Shown here: piece after piece, positions 12,615 through 23,059 of the stretch
How the letters are laid out: each line of letters begins with the position of its first letter
How positions within the stretch are numbered: the first letter of the stretch is position 1
Assembly: GCF_020379485.1 (NCBI RefSeq)
Contig: NC_063450.1
Span: forward strand, 26,140,137-26,204,136
Length of the DNA: 64,000 bases
Source: Brassica napus
Taxonomy: Eukaryota > Streptophyta > Magnoliopsida > Brassicales > Brassicaceae
Direction of reading: 5' to 3'
The notes under the pieces: model-generated
The model's database searches: none
The model's input: the letters and a program-made list of their open reading frames with translations, nothing else
Told to the model about the DNA's origin: nothing
Program-made: the position numbers and the translations under genes

Positions 12615-12950
12615 AGATACATCAGAAAAAAATAATCTATTATAAACATTAAATATTATTCTACAAGTAATTTTATGATATTTAAAACTTTATATAGATA
12701 AATGTATTGTTGAAAATAATTAATAGTGACTGAAATGAATAAAAATGTATTTTAGAAATATTTGATATATATATATATATATATATATTTTATGCAACAT
12801 TTAGATAGATTATAAACAATCCATATTGTTCTACAAGTAATTCAAAAATAGTTGAACTTTAGCATAGATAGATTTTATTGTTTAAAATAATTAATAGTAA
12901 TGGTTAAACATATATTTTAAAAATATTAAAATACATATATTGTAAGCCTT
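12615..12950. repeat. Diverged tandem duplication with (TA)n tract in Helitron A
   Basis: Two AT-rich copies about 170 bp apart share TTCTACAAGTAATT and AAAATAATTAATAGT blocks (near 12658 and 12828; 12712 and 12885). A (TA)n microsatellite at about 12766-12789 lies between them. Confidence 0.55.
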
Positions 12951-13207
12951 ACAAACTAAATATGTGGAATTTATATGATACTTAGGAAATATTATATTAT
13001 ACTATTAAAAACGTAATTTAGCTAAATCATTTTAGGAAATATGTTGATCACAATTTTTTTACTAAATTGGATTTAGGAAATGATTTAATAAAATAGGAAA
13101 AACAATGATTACTTAGATGTAAGTTTATTTAATTTTTAGTTGCATTGGATTGTAAATATTATGCAAATTTAAGGATTAGTTTATATTTGTACTTCTATTT
13201 TAATAGA

Positions 13208-13619
13208 TTAGATGAACCCAAAAGTATGTATAAGATTGTATGTGAATATGCCCGTGTTTGTGAATATCGTCTATTCCAACCGATTGGAAAATTTTCAAAA
13301 AAAGTATGATATACAAATCAATGTCTAAATGAAGAGAATATTTGACCCAAAAAAGCGAAGAGAATATATATTTTTTTTTGCAGCAAATGAAGAGATATAT
13401 ACATTGTATATATTGTTTATTAGCTGTGACGAGGTTGATTAGCAATTAATTGATTTAAAATCTAAACAGTTGGGCTACATGGCTTCTGAGATGTAAGATG
13501 CTAATAAGCAGAGAGCTAGGGTCCAATAATTATTTTAGGCCCATAAATGGCACGTCTGTACTTTTTGCATTGATAAATCGTAAATAATATCAAAATCCTT
13601 TTTTTATATATTATGAATA
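13208..13619. other. Intergenic, no gene seen
   Basis: AT-rich spacer between Helitron A and a LINE fragment. Short open frames here have no recognisable content. Confidence 0.5.
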
Positions 13620-15507
13620 TTTTACATGTGCTTTGATCAAAGACGAACTTCTATCAAGGAGAAAACTGGAATTGTTAATGAAGGCGGAAAGGGCATCTAT
13701 TTAGGTTTACCAGAACCTTTTCGAGGATCAAAGGTCAACACTCTTAGATTTATAAAGGAGCGACTGAAGAATAAAGTGGTAGGATGCTTGAACAAGTTCT
13801 TAACACCTGTTGCTAAAGAGGTTCTGCTCAAAGCTGTCGCCATGGCTCAGTCAAACTACCCAATGTCTTGTTTTCTATTGCCGAAAATGACTTGTCAACA
13901 GACTGAGTCGGTTATGGCAAATTTCTTGTGGAAGAATTCAAAGGAATCAAAAGGGATGCACTGGAAAAGCTGGGAGTATTTTTGTAAGTCTGAGGATTGG
14001 ATTTTAGGGATCTTGAAGATTTCAATTTGGCACTGCTTGGAAAACATGTCAGGAGAATACTCACTAAGCCGGATACCCTAGTGGAAAAGTGTTCAAAGCT
14101 CGGTATTTTCAACATACCATCATTCTGAATGCCATTCTTGGATCCAGGCCCTCATATGCTTAGAGGAGCTTGCATGCTGCCGACAAAGCTGGTTAAAATG
14201 GGAGCACGGGCAGTGATTGGTAGTGGAGAGAACACCTTGTTATGGGAGGATCATGGGTTGCAGAAAAGCCAGCCAAACCTCTTGCTTCCTCAAGATGGGT
14301 GCACACTCAACACCAAAGTACTATGTCGCGCTGTACTAAGGTCAGAGATTTTCTGGCACCTGATGGGAAAGAATGGAACACAGAGCTGTTGAGACTTGTG
14401 CTGACCGAGGAGTCATGAGGAAGATCAAATATATAAGACCTGGAGGCCCAAATACTAGAGATGCATACTACTGGGACTACAGCTTCCGGCACTTACACGG
14501 TGAAATCTAGCTATTGGGTTGTTGCAAACCTAATGAAAGATGAGATTCAGATGGAAGTCTCCCAGCCAAGTCTGGATGCTTTGTTCCAAGCGCTTTAGAA
14601 GATGAACACTTCCCCAAAGGTAAAGCACATCTTGTGGAGATGCTTAAATGATTGCTTGCCTGTTGGAGAGACAATGAGATATATGCATCTAGGACGAGAC
14701 AGTCAGCCATGTACTCTTCCAATGTCCGTACGCGCACGCCTGATTTGGGCTCTATCACCGATCCCTGCGCCACCAGGAGGAGATTGGTCTCACTCTCTCT
14801 ATGAAAACTTCTATAGAATCTTATGCTTGAGTCTTTCTGATCATGATGACGAGAGGGTCAGATTTATGTGACCGTGGATAATGAGGAGATTGTGGGAAAG
14901 CAGAAATGCTTTTTATCTTTATAGGAGAAGACTATGATGGTCCTATGATGATTTCTAAGGCCCAAGAGGACATGGAAGAGTGGAATCGTAGGGATAATTT
15001 GGAGGAAGAGCCGAGGACTACAACCCCTGTGATGAGAACTGTTAAGAAATGGCAACCACCTATGCAACCGTGGCTGAAGTGTAACACTGACAGAGCTTGG
15101 GATCAAAACAAGGAGTACTGCATTGTAGGATGGGTACTGCGAGATCATCAGGGAAATGTGAAATGGATGGGTGCAAGAAGACTCTTGAAGTTGAGGAATC
15201 CTATTGAAGCTTAACTCATTTGCTTCCAGCCTTACAAGACAAGAATAGTAATCCTAGTATACTAGCTTATACACAGGACATTCACAATCTGCTCACAAAG
15301 ATAGGAACTCATCAAGTGATCTTCAAGTGTCGACAAAGTAATGGAGTGGCGGACATGACAGCAAAAGAAGCAATCTCACTCAATCATGAAGGTCCTGTCT
15401 TGTACTCTAATATGCCGTCGTGGATTAAATTTCTTGTAGAGGTTGATTAACTTGCTGGGTAAAACTCTTTGATTAAATGCTAAGTTGAATGCTGAGCAAA
15501 AAAAAAG
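13620..15507 (+). pseudogene. 5'-truncated LINE ORF2 remnant (RT end, zinc finger, RNase H)
   Basis: Begins inside the RT thumb region (GGKGIYLGLPEPFRGSK at about 13680) and continues with YPMSCFLLPK, a partial linker near 14130-14280, the zinc-finger-like SPKVKHILWRCLND (14611 on) and an RNase H core (WLKCNTDRAW near 15070; GVADMTAKEA near 15345). Multiple frameshifts (around 13990, 14120, 14580, 15215) and in-frame stops make it non-functional. It ends in an A9 tail at about 15499-15507. I could not find matching target duplications at the two ends. Confidence 0.78.
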
Positions 15508-15532
15508 TATTAGAGAGTCAGATCTTTGGGCA

Positions 15533-15578
15533 GTCCCAAGAAACATTTGTATGGGGTCCCAAGAAACATTTGTATGGG
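15533..15578. repeat. Two perfect 23-bp tandem copies
   Basis: GTCCCAAGAAACATTTGTAT plus GGG is present twice back to back (15533-15555 and 15556-15578), followed by GTCCCCACATTGTGGGGCC, which is itself a short inverted repeat. A GGGCCCCAAG block near 15897 may be the opposite end of a decayed inverted-repeat element. Confidence 0.7.
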
Positions 15579-15935
15579 GTCCCCACATTGTGGGGCCTCC
15601 AAATTCTTTTTTAAAAATCATTTATATAGATTCATAAATATTCAGATATTTGCATGTGAAATAATAAATACAAAATAATTTCCTTTGCTGTTATAATCTA
15701 ACATAAATAAATTTTAAAATACAACTAAAATAAAATTTTCATTATATTTATACAGCTAAAGTAAAAAAAAATATATTTAATGTGATTAAAATTAAAATTT
15801 TGATTTGGCTTAAAGAAGATAAATATTTAAACTGATTTTAAAAGAAGTTTTAGTTTATTTCTGAAAATAAATTTAATATTTTTTAATTTTGAATAGGGCC
15901 CCAAGATTCTGAGGACCGGAAGTTATTTATTGCTA

Positions 15936-16293
15936 GACGATAATCCCAAGACCTTGTCCCCTTTCACGTAAAACCTATACATATGTTTATTAAGTGTACA
16001 CCCTTAACTATGTATAGTATTATTATGGTTCAAGCGTACCTTAAATGCATCTTCGTCAGTACGGTCATCCCCAATGTAAACCGGTAAAACATCTTTAGAC
16101 TCTGCTATCCCTATTTTATAATCTTACCAAAAACTGTCAAATTAACGGAACTAAGATTATCTTACCAAAAAGTATGAGTGATGAAATCAAAATTTATGAA
16201 AAAGTTACGGAAATTAATCTCACCAAATGAGTTAAGCAAGAATTTGAGAGCCTTTCCCCTGTTCCATTTAATGGAAGGTCGAAGTTCTAACAC
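15936..16293 (-). pseudogene. TPP: Captured trehalose-6-phosphate phosphatase fragment, three exons
   Basis: Minus-strand exons 16224-16293, 16040-16110 and 15936-15974 have consensus GT..AG borders (introns 16111-16223 and 15975-16039), and the phases join into one frame. The peptide carries the C-terminal HAD-phosphatase signature of plant TPPs: RPSIKWNRGKAL in the first exon, then VYIGDDRTDEDAFK (the acidic metal-binding motif), then VLRERGQGLGI in the third. TPP removes phosphate from trehalose-6-phosphate, a plant sugar signal. Only about 60 of roughly 370 residues are present; there is no start, and the frame runs into TAG right after the third-exon homology. The fragment ends within a few bases of a Helitron 3' terminus and is antisense to it, as expected for Helitron gene capture. 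Confidence 0.85.
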
Positions 16294-16296
16294 CTA

Positions 16297-16344
16297 GGAA
16301 GATTAGTCTAATCGTATCCGCTCACAGCGCGGATCCGTATCTAG
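16297..16344 (+). mobile_element. Helitron 3' terminus (B)
   Basis: AGGAAGATTAGTCTAA followed by a hairpin (stem 16316-16321 with 16329-16334) and then CTAG (16341-16344) with T next: a canonical Helitron 3' end. The same AGGAAGATTAGTCTAA leader recurs at 18075, so both belong to one family. I could not locate the matching 5' end, so how far the element extends is unknown. Confidence 0.7.
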
Positions 16345-16510
16345 TTAAATATTATACTTAATATTTATCATTAAAAATTAATTTGAACCGATTATTTAAC
16401 ATATCATAATTTTTTTTACATTACAAATTACAAGTTTTCTGATAAATTTTAACACATTTGGCCCATATCATAATTTTTTATAGACTTTTTAGATCCATTA
16501 ATACACTTAC

Positions 16511-16775
16511 CAATGAGAAAATTGGAATCAAGACTTCCATTGATAATTGATTCGTAAGGGGTTAATGATAGAAAACTATCATCAATTTTCAAGGATGAAC
16601 TGGTCACTAATTAAGGAGCTGTCTATGATGGAAAACTTGTATTTGTGGCTCGTTGCTCTATACTTTCCAGTAGCTGGGGTTAAACCAAAATTCTCAATGA
16701 AACACCATTGACCAATCTGCATATGTTTCTTAGCACGCGGAGTGAAGATTCATTTACAGGTACAGTGAATCTTAC
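16511..16775 (-). pseudogene. RPA1-like OB-fold (DUF223-type) exon fragment
   Basis: The minus-strand translation contains IGQWCFIENFGLTPATGKYR then TSHKYKFSII, the conserved block of the plant replication-protein-A-like family that is abundant in crucifers and carried by some autonomous plant Helitrons. It continues, after a one-base frame change near 16580, as FLSLTPYESIINGSL and ends at a consensus 5' splice site (GTAAGTG on the minus strand, 16504-16510). A TGA lies in frame upstream near 16754. Such proteins bind single-stranded DNA. It could be a relic of an autonomous Helitron's RPA gene or a captured host gene; the sequence here does not decide. Confidence 0.72.
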
Positions 16776-18071
16776 AAAATTGTAGATTTGAACTAATCTC
16801 TCTATATATATATATATATAGTTAGAATATTCTGTTTCACTAATTTACAAAATTGATCATTTATATATGTATATATTCTATTTTTAATTTATACGATTCA
16901 AGAAGACCAAGTTAAAATGAAGTGAAACATACATGATTTTTGTGGTTTATATTTTAAACTCTTCTTCATATTGATTACTCAATGGAATGGTGCATTACAC
17001 AAAACTCATGTAAATATATACGTTGTGACAATTTTTGGAATGATGAAAGTTTGACAAATATGAATTGAGTTGGTGTAGCAGGTGCAAAACGTGGTAAGTA
17101 AAGAGAAGCAAATTATAATGTTGGTTTAGTCTAAGGTATGTAGGGTGGATATAATGAATGTAATATAAATGTAATACAAAGGTTGATACTTGTATTGTTA
17201 AACTGATATAAAGATATAAATCGTGTATTCTTATTTTATTTGTAGACTATAGATAACCGAAGTACTATTTATTTGGAGGTCGGTTTAAATTAAGTGATGT
17301 CGATATATTTAAGGAACCAAACATGATCGTAATATTTTAAATGATACGATTATTAGATTCTAGAGAAGGTCCAAAAGTTAATTACAATATTAAACATTAG
17401 ATAAAAACAGGATTCAAAATTAATATAGTAGATACAATACCTATCTAGAGCGCAATTTATCTTGGATAATTTAAAATAATACAAATATGTATGTTAATAT
17501 TTAGTTATTTAATAATATTATGAACTACTATTTTCTTACTTTATTCAATAAAAACTATCAATATTATTAGTTTAATATGTTTATTAATTATTTTAAAAAT
17601 CAAAATATCTTCATGTTATATTAAAGCCGCTATCTAATCATATAAAGTAAAATTAACAAAATATTATAAAAGATAAATATATTTATGGTTTTCGATAAAA
17701 CCGAATAAATCAAAAACCGACAGTTTATAAACCGAACCAAACCAAAATATACATGGTGTTAATATGGTAGCTATTTTTGTATAAACAAAAAAAAGGGAAA
17801 AGTTGAACCTAAACCAAACCGACATCCTGATTATACACCCCTAGCTATTATCTTTAATTTTTAAAAAGATAAAATCAATTAACTACTGCATATTTAACAC
17901 TTATTTATTATAAACTAACATTATGTACAACACATATTAAACACAAATTAATTATTTACATGTAAAAAGTATATTTTATATATATGTAAAAAAGTATATT
18001 ATAGCCACATACTATATAACAAAAAATCAAAAACACATAAATATGAAATGTAAATAGGCAATCTCAATCAT
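16776..18071. other. AT-rich non-coding stretch
   Basis: No gene recognised. It contains a (TA)n tract near 16804-16820. It may be the body of the Helitron whose 3' end is at 18129. Confidence 0.4.
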
Positions 18072-18074
18072 TAT

Positions 18075-18129
18075 TAGGAAGATTAGTCTAAGCATATCCA
18101 TGCACAACTGTGTGCGGGTCCGTATCTAG
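18075..18129 (+). mobile_element. Helitron 3' terminus (C), same family as B
   Basis: AGGAAGATTAGTCTAAG, then a GCACA-ACTG-TGTGC hairpin region (18102-18116), then GGGTCCGTATCTAG with T following. It shares both the leader and the CCGTATCTAG end with the terminus at 16344. The RPA-like exon 1.3 kb upstream could be its cargo. Confidence 0.68.
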
Positions 18130-18531
18130 TTCATATCTTAAAATATTGAAAACATAATCTATGCGAAAATCGAAACCTCTCATTTCCTTGAATATATATA
18201 GCATTAACCTGTGAAAATGGAGTTTCCAGTTATGGTACTCTTGAAAGATTCTTGCTAAGGATGAATATCCTCCCCCATTTTTGTGGTAAGCTTCATTGGA
18301 AAAAATCAACACATTTTACTTTACTTAGATATACACATATATTTTACAAGGTTTAACAAAGGTGTAAAGAATAGAGAGTGATATTGAAATTTTAATGAAC
18401 ATGATCAAATAATATTTACCAGAAACATTTGGCATTTATCTAAGTTTTGCTCAGGAGCATGTCTAACATACTATGAACGTATCTTTTAAAATATAAAGTA
18501 CATTTTTTAAGAAATAGTATAGTTTCTATAA
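18130..18531. other. Intergenic, no gene seen
   Basis: AT-rich spacer between a Helitron 3' end and an inverted-repeat element; nothing recognisable. Confidence 0.4.
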
Positions 18532-19580
18532 GCATATCCAAATGACACCAAATTGGGTGTTAGAATTACCCAAATTTGGTGTTTTGATGTCATAATTGTT
18601 TTGTCATGTTCAACAATAACACCTAATTTTACACCAAAAGTAATATTACATATTATTTAATATTTTCAGGTTCAAATATTTTTTATATATTTTTATTTAT
18701 AATTGATAAATAAATATTTTATCACATTTAGATTATAATTTATATTTTTATTATTTGTAAATGATAAATGATAATAGTCATTTAGTGATTTATTTTGTAA
18801 ATAAAAGTAAAAATAAAAAAATTAAGTTTTTAATTATGTTAAAATAAATTAAAATACAAATAATACAATATATTTATTTTAATTACAAATTTGATAGTAA
18901 CTAAAATATATTATTAAATGAAACATAATAAAATATGCATTTTAAAGATTTGATTTGATGAATAGTGTTACACCAAATTTTATGTAGAGTTAATAATGTT
19001 ACACTAGATTTGGAATAATACTATTCATCACACCAAATATTAAAATAATATATTTTATTACTTTTTATTTAGTTATAAATCGATTAGTTTTATTAATTAG
19101 TTTTAACTTATAGTTAAAATGAATATATCATAATATATTGTATTTAATTTTATTTTCATATTACTAAAATATTAAAATAATATTGTATTTATATTTTTAA
19201 TTAATAATATAATTAAATGAGCTATCAGTTACATCAAATTGTAACAAAATAAAAATAATTTTCATTTTAAATGTATAAAAATTTAATTTCATCTAATTTT
19301 AAATAAAATAAATAAAGTATAAAAATTAACTAAAAGAAAAATAACATATATAAATAAACAAAAAGATAAAATTACTGAATTTTATTAAATAAATATAAAC
19401 TCATATTTGATAAATATAACTAATAAAATAAATAATTAATGTATTAAATTATCAAAATTAAAAAGTTAATAATACAAAATATTGTTTTGGTGTAGAATTT
19501 AGTGTAATGCTTGGAGATGGAAAATAAAGTTTAACACCAAATTTAGTGTAATTTCAGCACCAAATTGGTGTTGTAGTAGG
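18532..19580. mobile_element. 1.05-kb inverted-repeat element rich in ACACCAAATTTGGTGT
   Basis: The left end (ATGACACCAAATTGGGTGTT... from 18542) matches the reverse complement of the right end (...CACCAAATTGGTGTTGTAGT to 19578) over about 60 bp with mismatches. The word ACACCAAATTTGGTGT or its halves recur inside (18970, 19005, 19030, 19490, 19535). No ORF is present. Structure and size suggest a large non-autonomous DNA transposon or a MITE-derived element; the superfamily cannot be set because the target duplication is not clear. Confidence 0.6.
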
Positions 19581-19643
19581 AAATTCCCTAAAATCACCCA
19601 ATGTGGATTATTAAGAGATTCTGGAAAAGCAGAAACGTGTTTA

Positions 19644-19759
19644 GAACATCTCCAATCCACTGCAAAAAAAAACTACAAAATGGAGTTAAAAATGTCGTCA
19701 TGAACAAATAAAAAAGACAATACTCCATATAAAAACAAAAAATGCAGTAGGAGATGCTC
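19644..19759. mobile_element. 116-bp MITE, PIF/Harbinger-like, TTA target
   Basis: Ends GAACATCTCC and GGAGATGCTC are inverted repeats with one mismatch, flanked by TTA at 19641-19643 and 19760-19762. This matches the GAGCATCTCC end and TWA target of plant PIF/Harbinger MITEs. It has no coding capacity and lies inside a LINE fragment. Confidence 0.75.
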
Positions 19760-19965
19760 TTATCTTCCAAAATAAAAACATTCCATGAAATACATTGCTA
19801 CCAACAGAGCCGGCTAGATGCGAAAGAATGGTATGAGAATGCTAATCAACAGGATGATTACATAGAACGAGGCATTAATAACAGTGGAAGGCCTACTGTT
19901 ACACATTGGAAGAAACCTCCGGAGCGATGGATAAAATATAATGTTGATGACAGTTTCACCGGTAA

Positions 19966-21397
19966 TTAGGTAATAATCCGCGCATTGCGCGAAATGTGAT
20001 TTTTATTTTCGTTATTTTAAATAAAAAGACATTAAATCTGTTTAATCTGGATATTGGTTCAGTTTTAAGTTTTTTTTTTTTAGTTTTTAATCTTCTAAAA
20101 TATAACTATTATTTTAAATTAATATTCATTTTAGTTTATTCAGTTAAATGTTTGATTTTTTTCCGGTAAAAACCAAAAATTAATATTATTTGTTTATTTT
20201 CATGTTATGAATTTTAGATAGTCGTCATATCGAACCAATAGTTTCATTTTATAGTTTCTAAACAGATAATAGTTTAAGAAAAAGAAAAAAAAATTATTAA
20301 GACAAATCATTTCACTACAATTTGGTCGGTAGCGAAAGAAGCATTAAGAAAAAATATTTCAACTTTCAAAAAAATTAGATACTTCAGTTGTGGTGAATAC
20401 TTAGTTACAAGGTGCTCACATCAAGGTGCACATATATGTGTATGTAAAAAGTATATAAAAATAGTTGACAAATATATAAAGATATTGTTAATTAATATTA
20501 AATAACATTTTTGTTCAAAATAATACATGAAAAATAAAATTAAAATTTAAAATAAAAAGGCCTTGACATTAGTCATTTTTACATATAAAGAAAATAAAAT
20601 TGTATCCGAAAATAGGGGTGGACACAGATCGAATATCTGGGTATTTGGAAGCATTCGTGTCGATTCGATCTTTAGCCACCTAGATATTCGGTGACTCGGA
20701 TATCCGAAATGTTTTAGAATTTTAAAGAATATCCGATTTGATTCGTAAATAAAATAAAATTTTTAAAATTATTAATTTTTTTAATAATAACATTTTATTA
20801 CAAAAATAAAACATTATCTAAAATTTTAAATTCTAGTACTTAATATAATAAATTTAATTCATAAAAATATTGTAAAATTGATATAAAGTATAATATATAT
20901 AACATATATATATATATATAATTGTTTACATATTTATATATATGCATATAACAGATCGAATTAGATATTTGTTCCTAAAAATATTGGTATTTGTGATTTG
21001 CTTTTTTTTTGGATATTGTATTTTAGTATTTGATTTATTTCGTAGAGTTACGGATATCCAGATTTTTTGGTTCAAATCAAAACGGATAACGAATCGAATC
21101 ATAATTTATGAATATTTTGCTCAAACTTTATCCGTAAACAATAAAAATAATATATATATATATTGTTTGGCTTTTGATTCGTTATCTATTTTTATTTGAA
21201 CCGAAAAATCCAGAGTTTTATTGGAACCATGTATGTGAGTTTTATATTAAAAAAAGCAAAATACGTAGTGTGAACACATTTATGAATATAGTGTGAACAC
21301 GTTAGCATACTTATTATCAAATCATTGTGAAACTGCCATGTGTCTATTATAGTGTGAATACATTTATTACAGTGTTTCTCTTTTAATATATAAAGGA
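19966..21397 (-). mobile_element. Complete non-autonomous Helitron (D) inside LINE RNase H region
   Basis: On the minus strand it starts TCCTTTATATATTAAAAGAG (21397 downward) and ends with a CGCGCA/TGCGCG hairpin (19979-19991) followed by GATTATTACCTAA, a CTRR end. Host A is at 19965 and host T at 21398. The 1432-bp interior is AT-rich without a long ORF; a block at about 20620-21215 begins GGGGTGGACACAGATCGAAT and may be a further nested repeat. The boundaries are supported to the base because the host reading frame rejoins. Confidence 0.88.
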
Positions 21398-21924
21398 TGC
21401 AGTGAGAAGAAGAGCAGGCTGGGTCGTATGTTATTATCAAGGTTTCTACCATGGTGGAGTCCAAGCGATTGGAAAGATAGTAAATAATGCTTTGGAGAGT
21501 AAAATGCAAGCCAACCTAATGGCAATACAACATGCGTGGAGTAGAGGATATAATAGAGTGTCTATAGAATCAGATTGTCAGGAGGCCATAGAGATTCTGA
21601 ATTGAACACTACTCCACTTTGATGCCTATAAAATATAAATGGAAACATGAGATACAATGGTGGAAAGATTGTTTTGATCACTTGGAGTTTCAATGGATTA
21701 GCAGAGCAGGAAACAGAGTGGCAGACAAGCTAGTGAAACAACCAATTCAAGACAACAACTTTTTTATATTTCATTATTTTGTTCCAAGGTTTATATCTAA
21801 TGGATCTTCACAATGATTTTGTCGTTCTAACGTAACATTAATAAAATCAAGTGTTCTAAGAAGTATACTTTCTTTTTAAATATAACATGAAAATAGATGA
21901 TATGAAAATTTATAAAGAAAATAA

Positions 21925-21963
21925 TATGTATATATATATATATATATACTATATATATATATC
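21925..21963. repeat. (TA)n microsatellite
   Basis: An almost uninterrupted TA repeat with one CTA interruption. Confidence 0.85.
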
Positions 21964-22010
21964 ACAACATATCTAAATTATACAATTGACATTCACTTTA
22001 CGAATTAATT

Positions 22011-22024
22011 ATTGTATATTATCT
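22011..22024. repeat. 14-bp target duplication, left copy
   Basis: ATTGTATATTATCT, repeated exactly at 22305-22318; brackets the short LINE 22025-22304. Confidence 0.85.
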
Positions 22025-22304
22025 CTCTCTTTTTTGTCAGCTATCCATTTGGTTAAACCAAGTCAGAGGAGTTGGTTTTCTGATGAGCACTTTCTATCTG
22101 ATCGTGTCTGATATATATGAGAGAAAATAAAGCTTATAGTCATGGCCTCTTTTTATAGTTAGTCCGTTCGACATTTCTCGTTCCTTAAAATATGATGCAG
22201 GTCACGCTCTCGAAGTTATCCTACAGATTCTGAAAAATATCAAATTTCTTTAGTAAAAGCAGGCCAGTCCCATCGGACTTACGATCATATCCACTCTGGA
22301 TAAT
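22025..22304 (-). mobile_element. Very short 5'-truncated LINE insertion
   Basis: 280 bp between exact 14-bp duplications. The plus strand begins CTCTCTCTTTTTTGTCAGCTATCC, the complement of a LINE A-rich tail preceded by a GGATAGCTGAC 3' UTR. On the minus strand a decayed RNase H C-terminus is readable (RNEKCRTD..L.KEAMT), with several stops. A SINE was considered, but the readable RNase H remnant argues for a LINE. Confidence 0.72.
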
Positions 22305-22318
22305 ATTGTATATTATCT
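22305..22318. repeat. 14-bp target duplication, right copy
   Basis: ATTGTATATTATCT; see 22011-22024. Confidence 0.85.
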
Positions 22319-23059
22319 AAAAAGCATAAGGTTTTCTTAGTCATTGTTCCTAAATTAAATTGAAATTTTAGCATTTGTTATTGTGTGAGAAATCATTTGA
22401 TGTTATCGTGTGAGAAATACCAAAAAGAAGAAAACAAAATTAGTGTTGCATTTAGGAGATGAAGAAAATATATCAAATATATAAACTAACGTAAATAATT
22501 CTAGTGTTGCATTAATTTAGGATCCTCTGAAAATTTTACGTTAAATTTTTTTTACGTTCAAGTGAGATTTAGGATCTGAAGAAGTTTTATCCCTAAATTA
22601 TTTTGAGAAAAATAAAGAAGTTGGTTGAGACATATGTTGGCCGTAGATAAAAAGGAGATGAAAGAAAAAAATCAATTTTTTTTTGGCAAAATGATTGCCA
22701 CATGTATAGTTTTGATTCGCCAGGCGACTTGCGATTAGTATATAAGGAATGAGGGAAAGTGAGACATAAAAAAAAGTTTGATTGATTTTGATATTGCAGA
22801 CTGATACTACACACTCATAGTTGGAGTAAACAAGAGGAGGTAGAGGAAAGTGAAGAAACAGCTTGAAGTTGCGGCTGATTTTTTGAAGATCCTTCAGATT
22901 TGATTAAAACAAGAAACATCTTATGTTACTCCTATCTATATTTCTCTCTATGGTTACGAAAACTGCTTGTAGATAACAATGGATATGTTACATATTTTCT
23001 AGAACTCCAACGATGTTTTGGCATTGTGAGTTGAGTGAAATTCTGATTTGATATACTAA
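22319..23059. other. Intergenic, no gene seen
   Basis: AT-rich at first, then a purine-rich stretch ending in (GA)n at about 23089-23101. Short frames only. Confidence 0.4.

Larger units (their letters stand above)
10972..13207 (-). mobile_element. Non-autonomous Helitron (A), complete
   Basis: On the minus strand the element starts TCTATTAAAATAGAAGTAC (13207 downward) and ends with a 7-bp-stem hairpin (10984-10990/10993-10999) followed by GTCAAGCTCTAA, i.e. a CTRR end. It sits between A (10971) and T (13208), the Helitron target. It is 2236 bp and has no Rep/helicase ORF, so it is non-autonomous. Inside lie a later LINE insertion (11256-12591) and an AT-rich tandem duplication near its 5' end. 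Confidence 0.8.
19585..21816 (+). pseudogene. LINE 3' segment (RNase H) interrupted by a MITE and a Helitron
   Basis: Before 19643 the frame reads WIIKRFWKSRNV, typical of plant LINE ORF2 between zinc finger and RNase H. It resumes after the MITE with FQNKNIP, reaches WIKYNVDDSFTGN at 19965, stops at a Helitron, and resumes at 21398 with AVRRRAGWVV...ESDCQEAIEIL and, after a frameshift near 21605, WISRAGNRVADKL, which are the later RNase H blocks. Removing each insert rejoins the frame at the expected target (TTA for the MITE, A/T for the Helitron). Independent stops (near 19797, 21604) show the LINE was already or is now dead. Confidence 0.82.

Noticed and set aside
22025..22304. SINE
   Set aside because: Size and target duplication fit, but the minus strand still reads as a decayed LINE RNase H end, and no clear A and B box promoter is visible.
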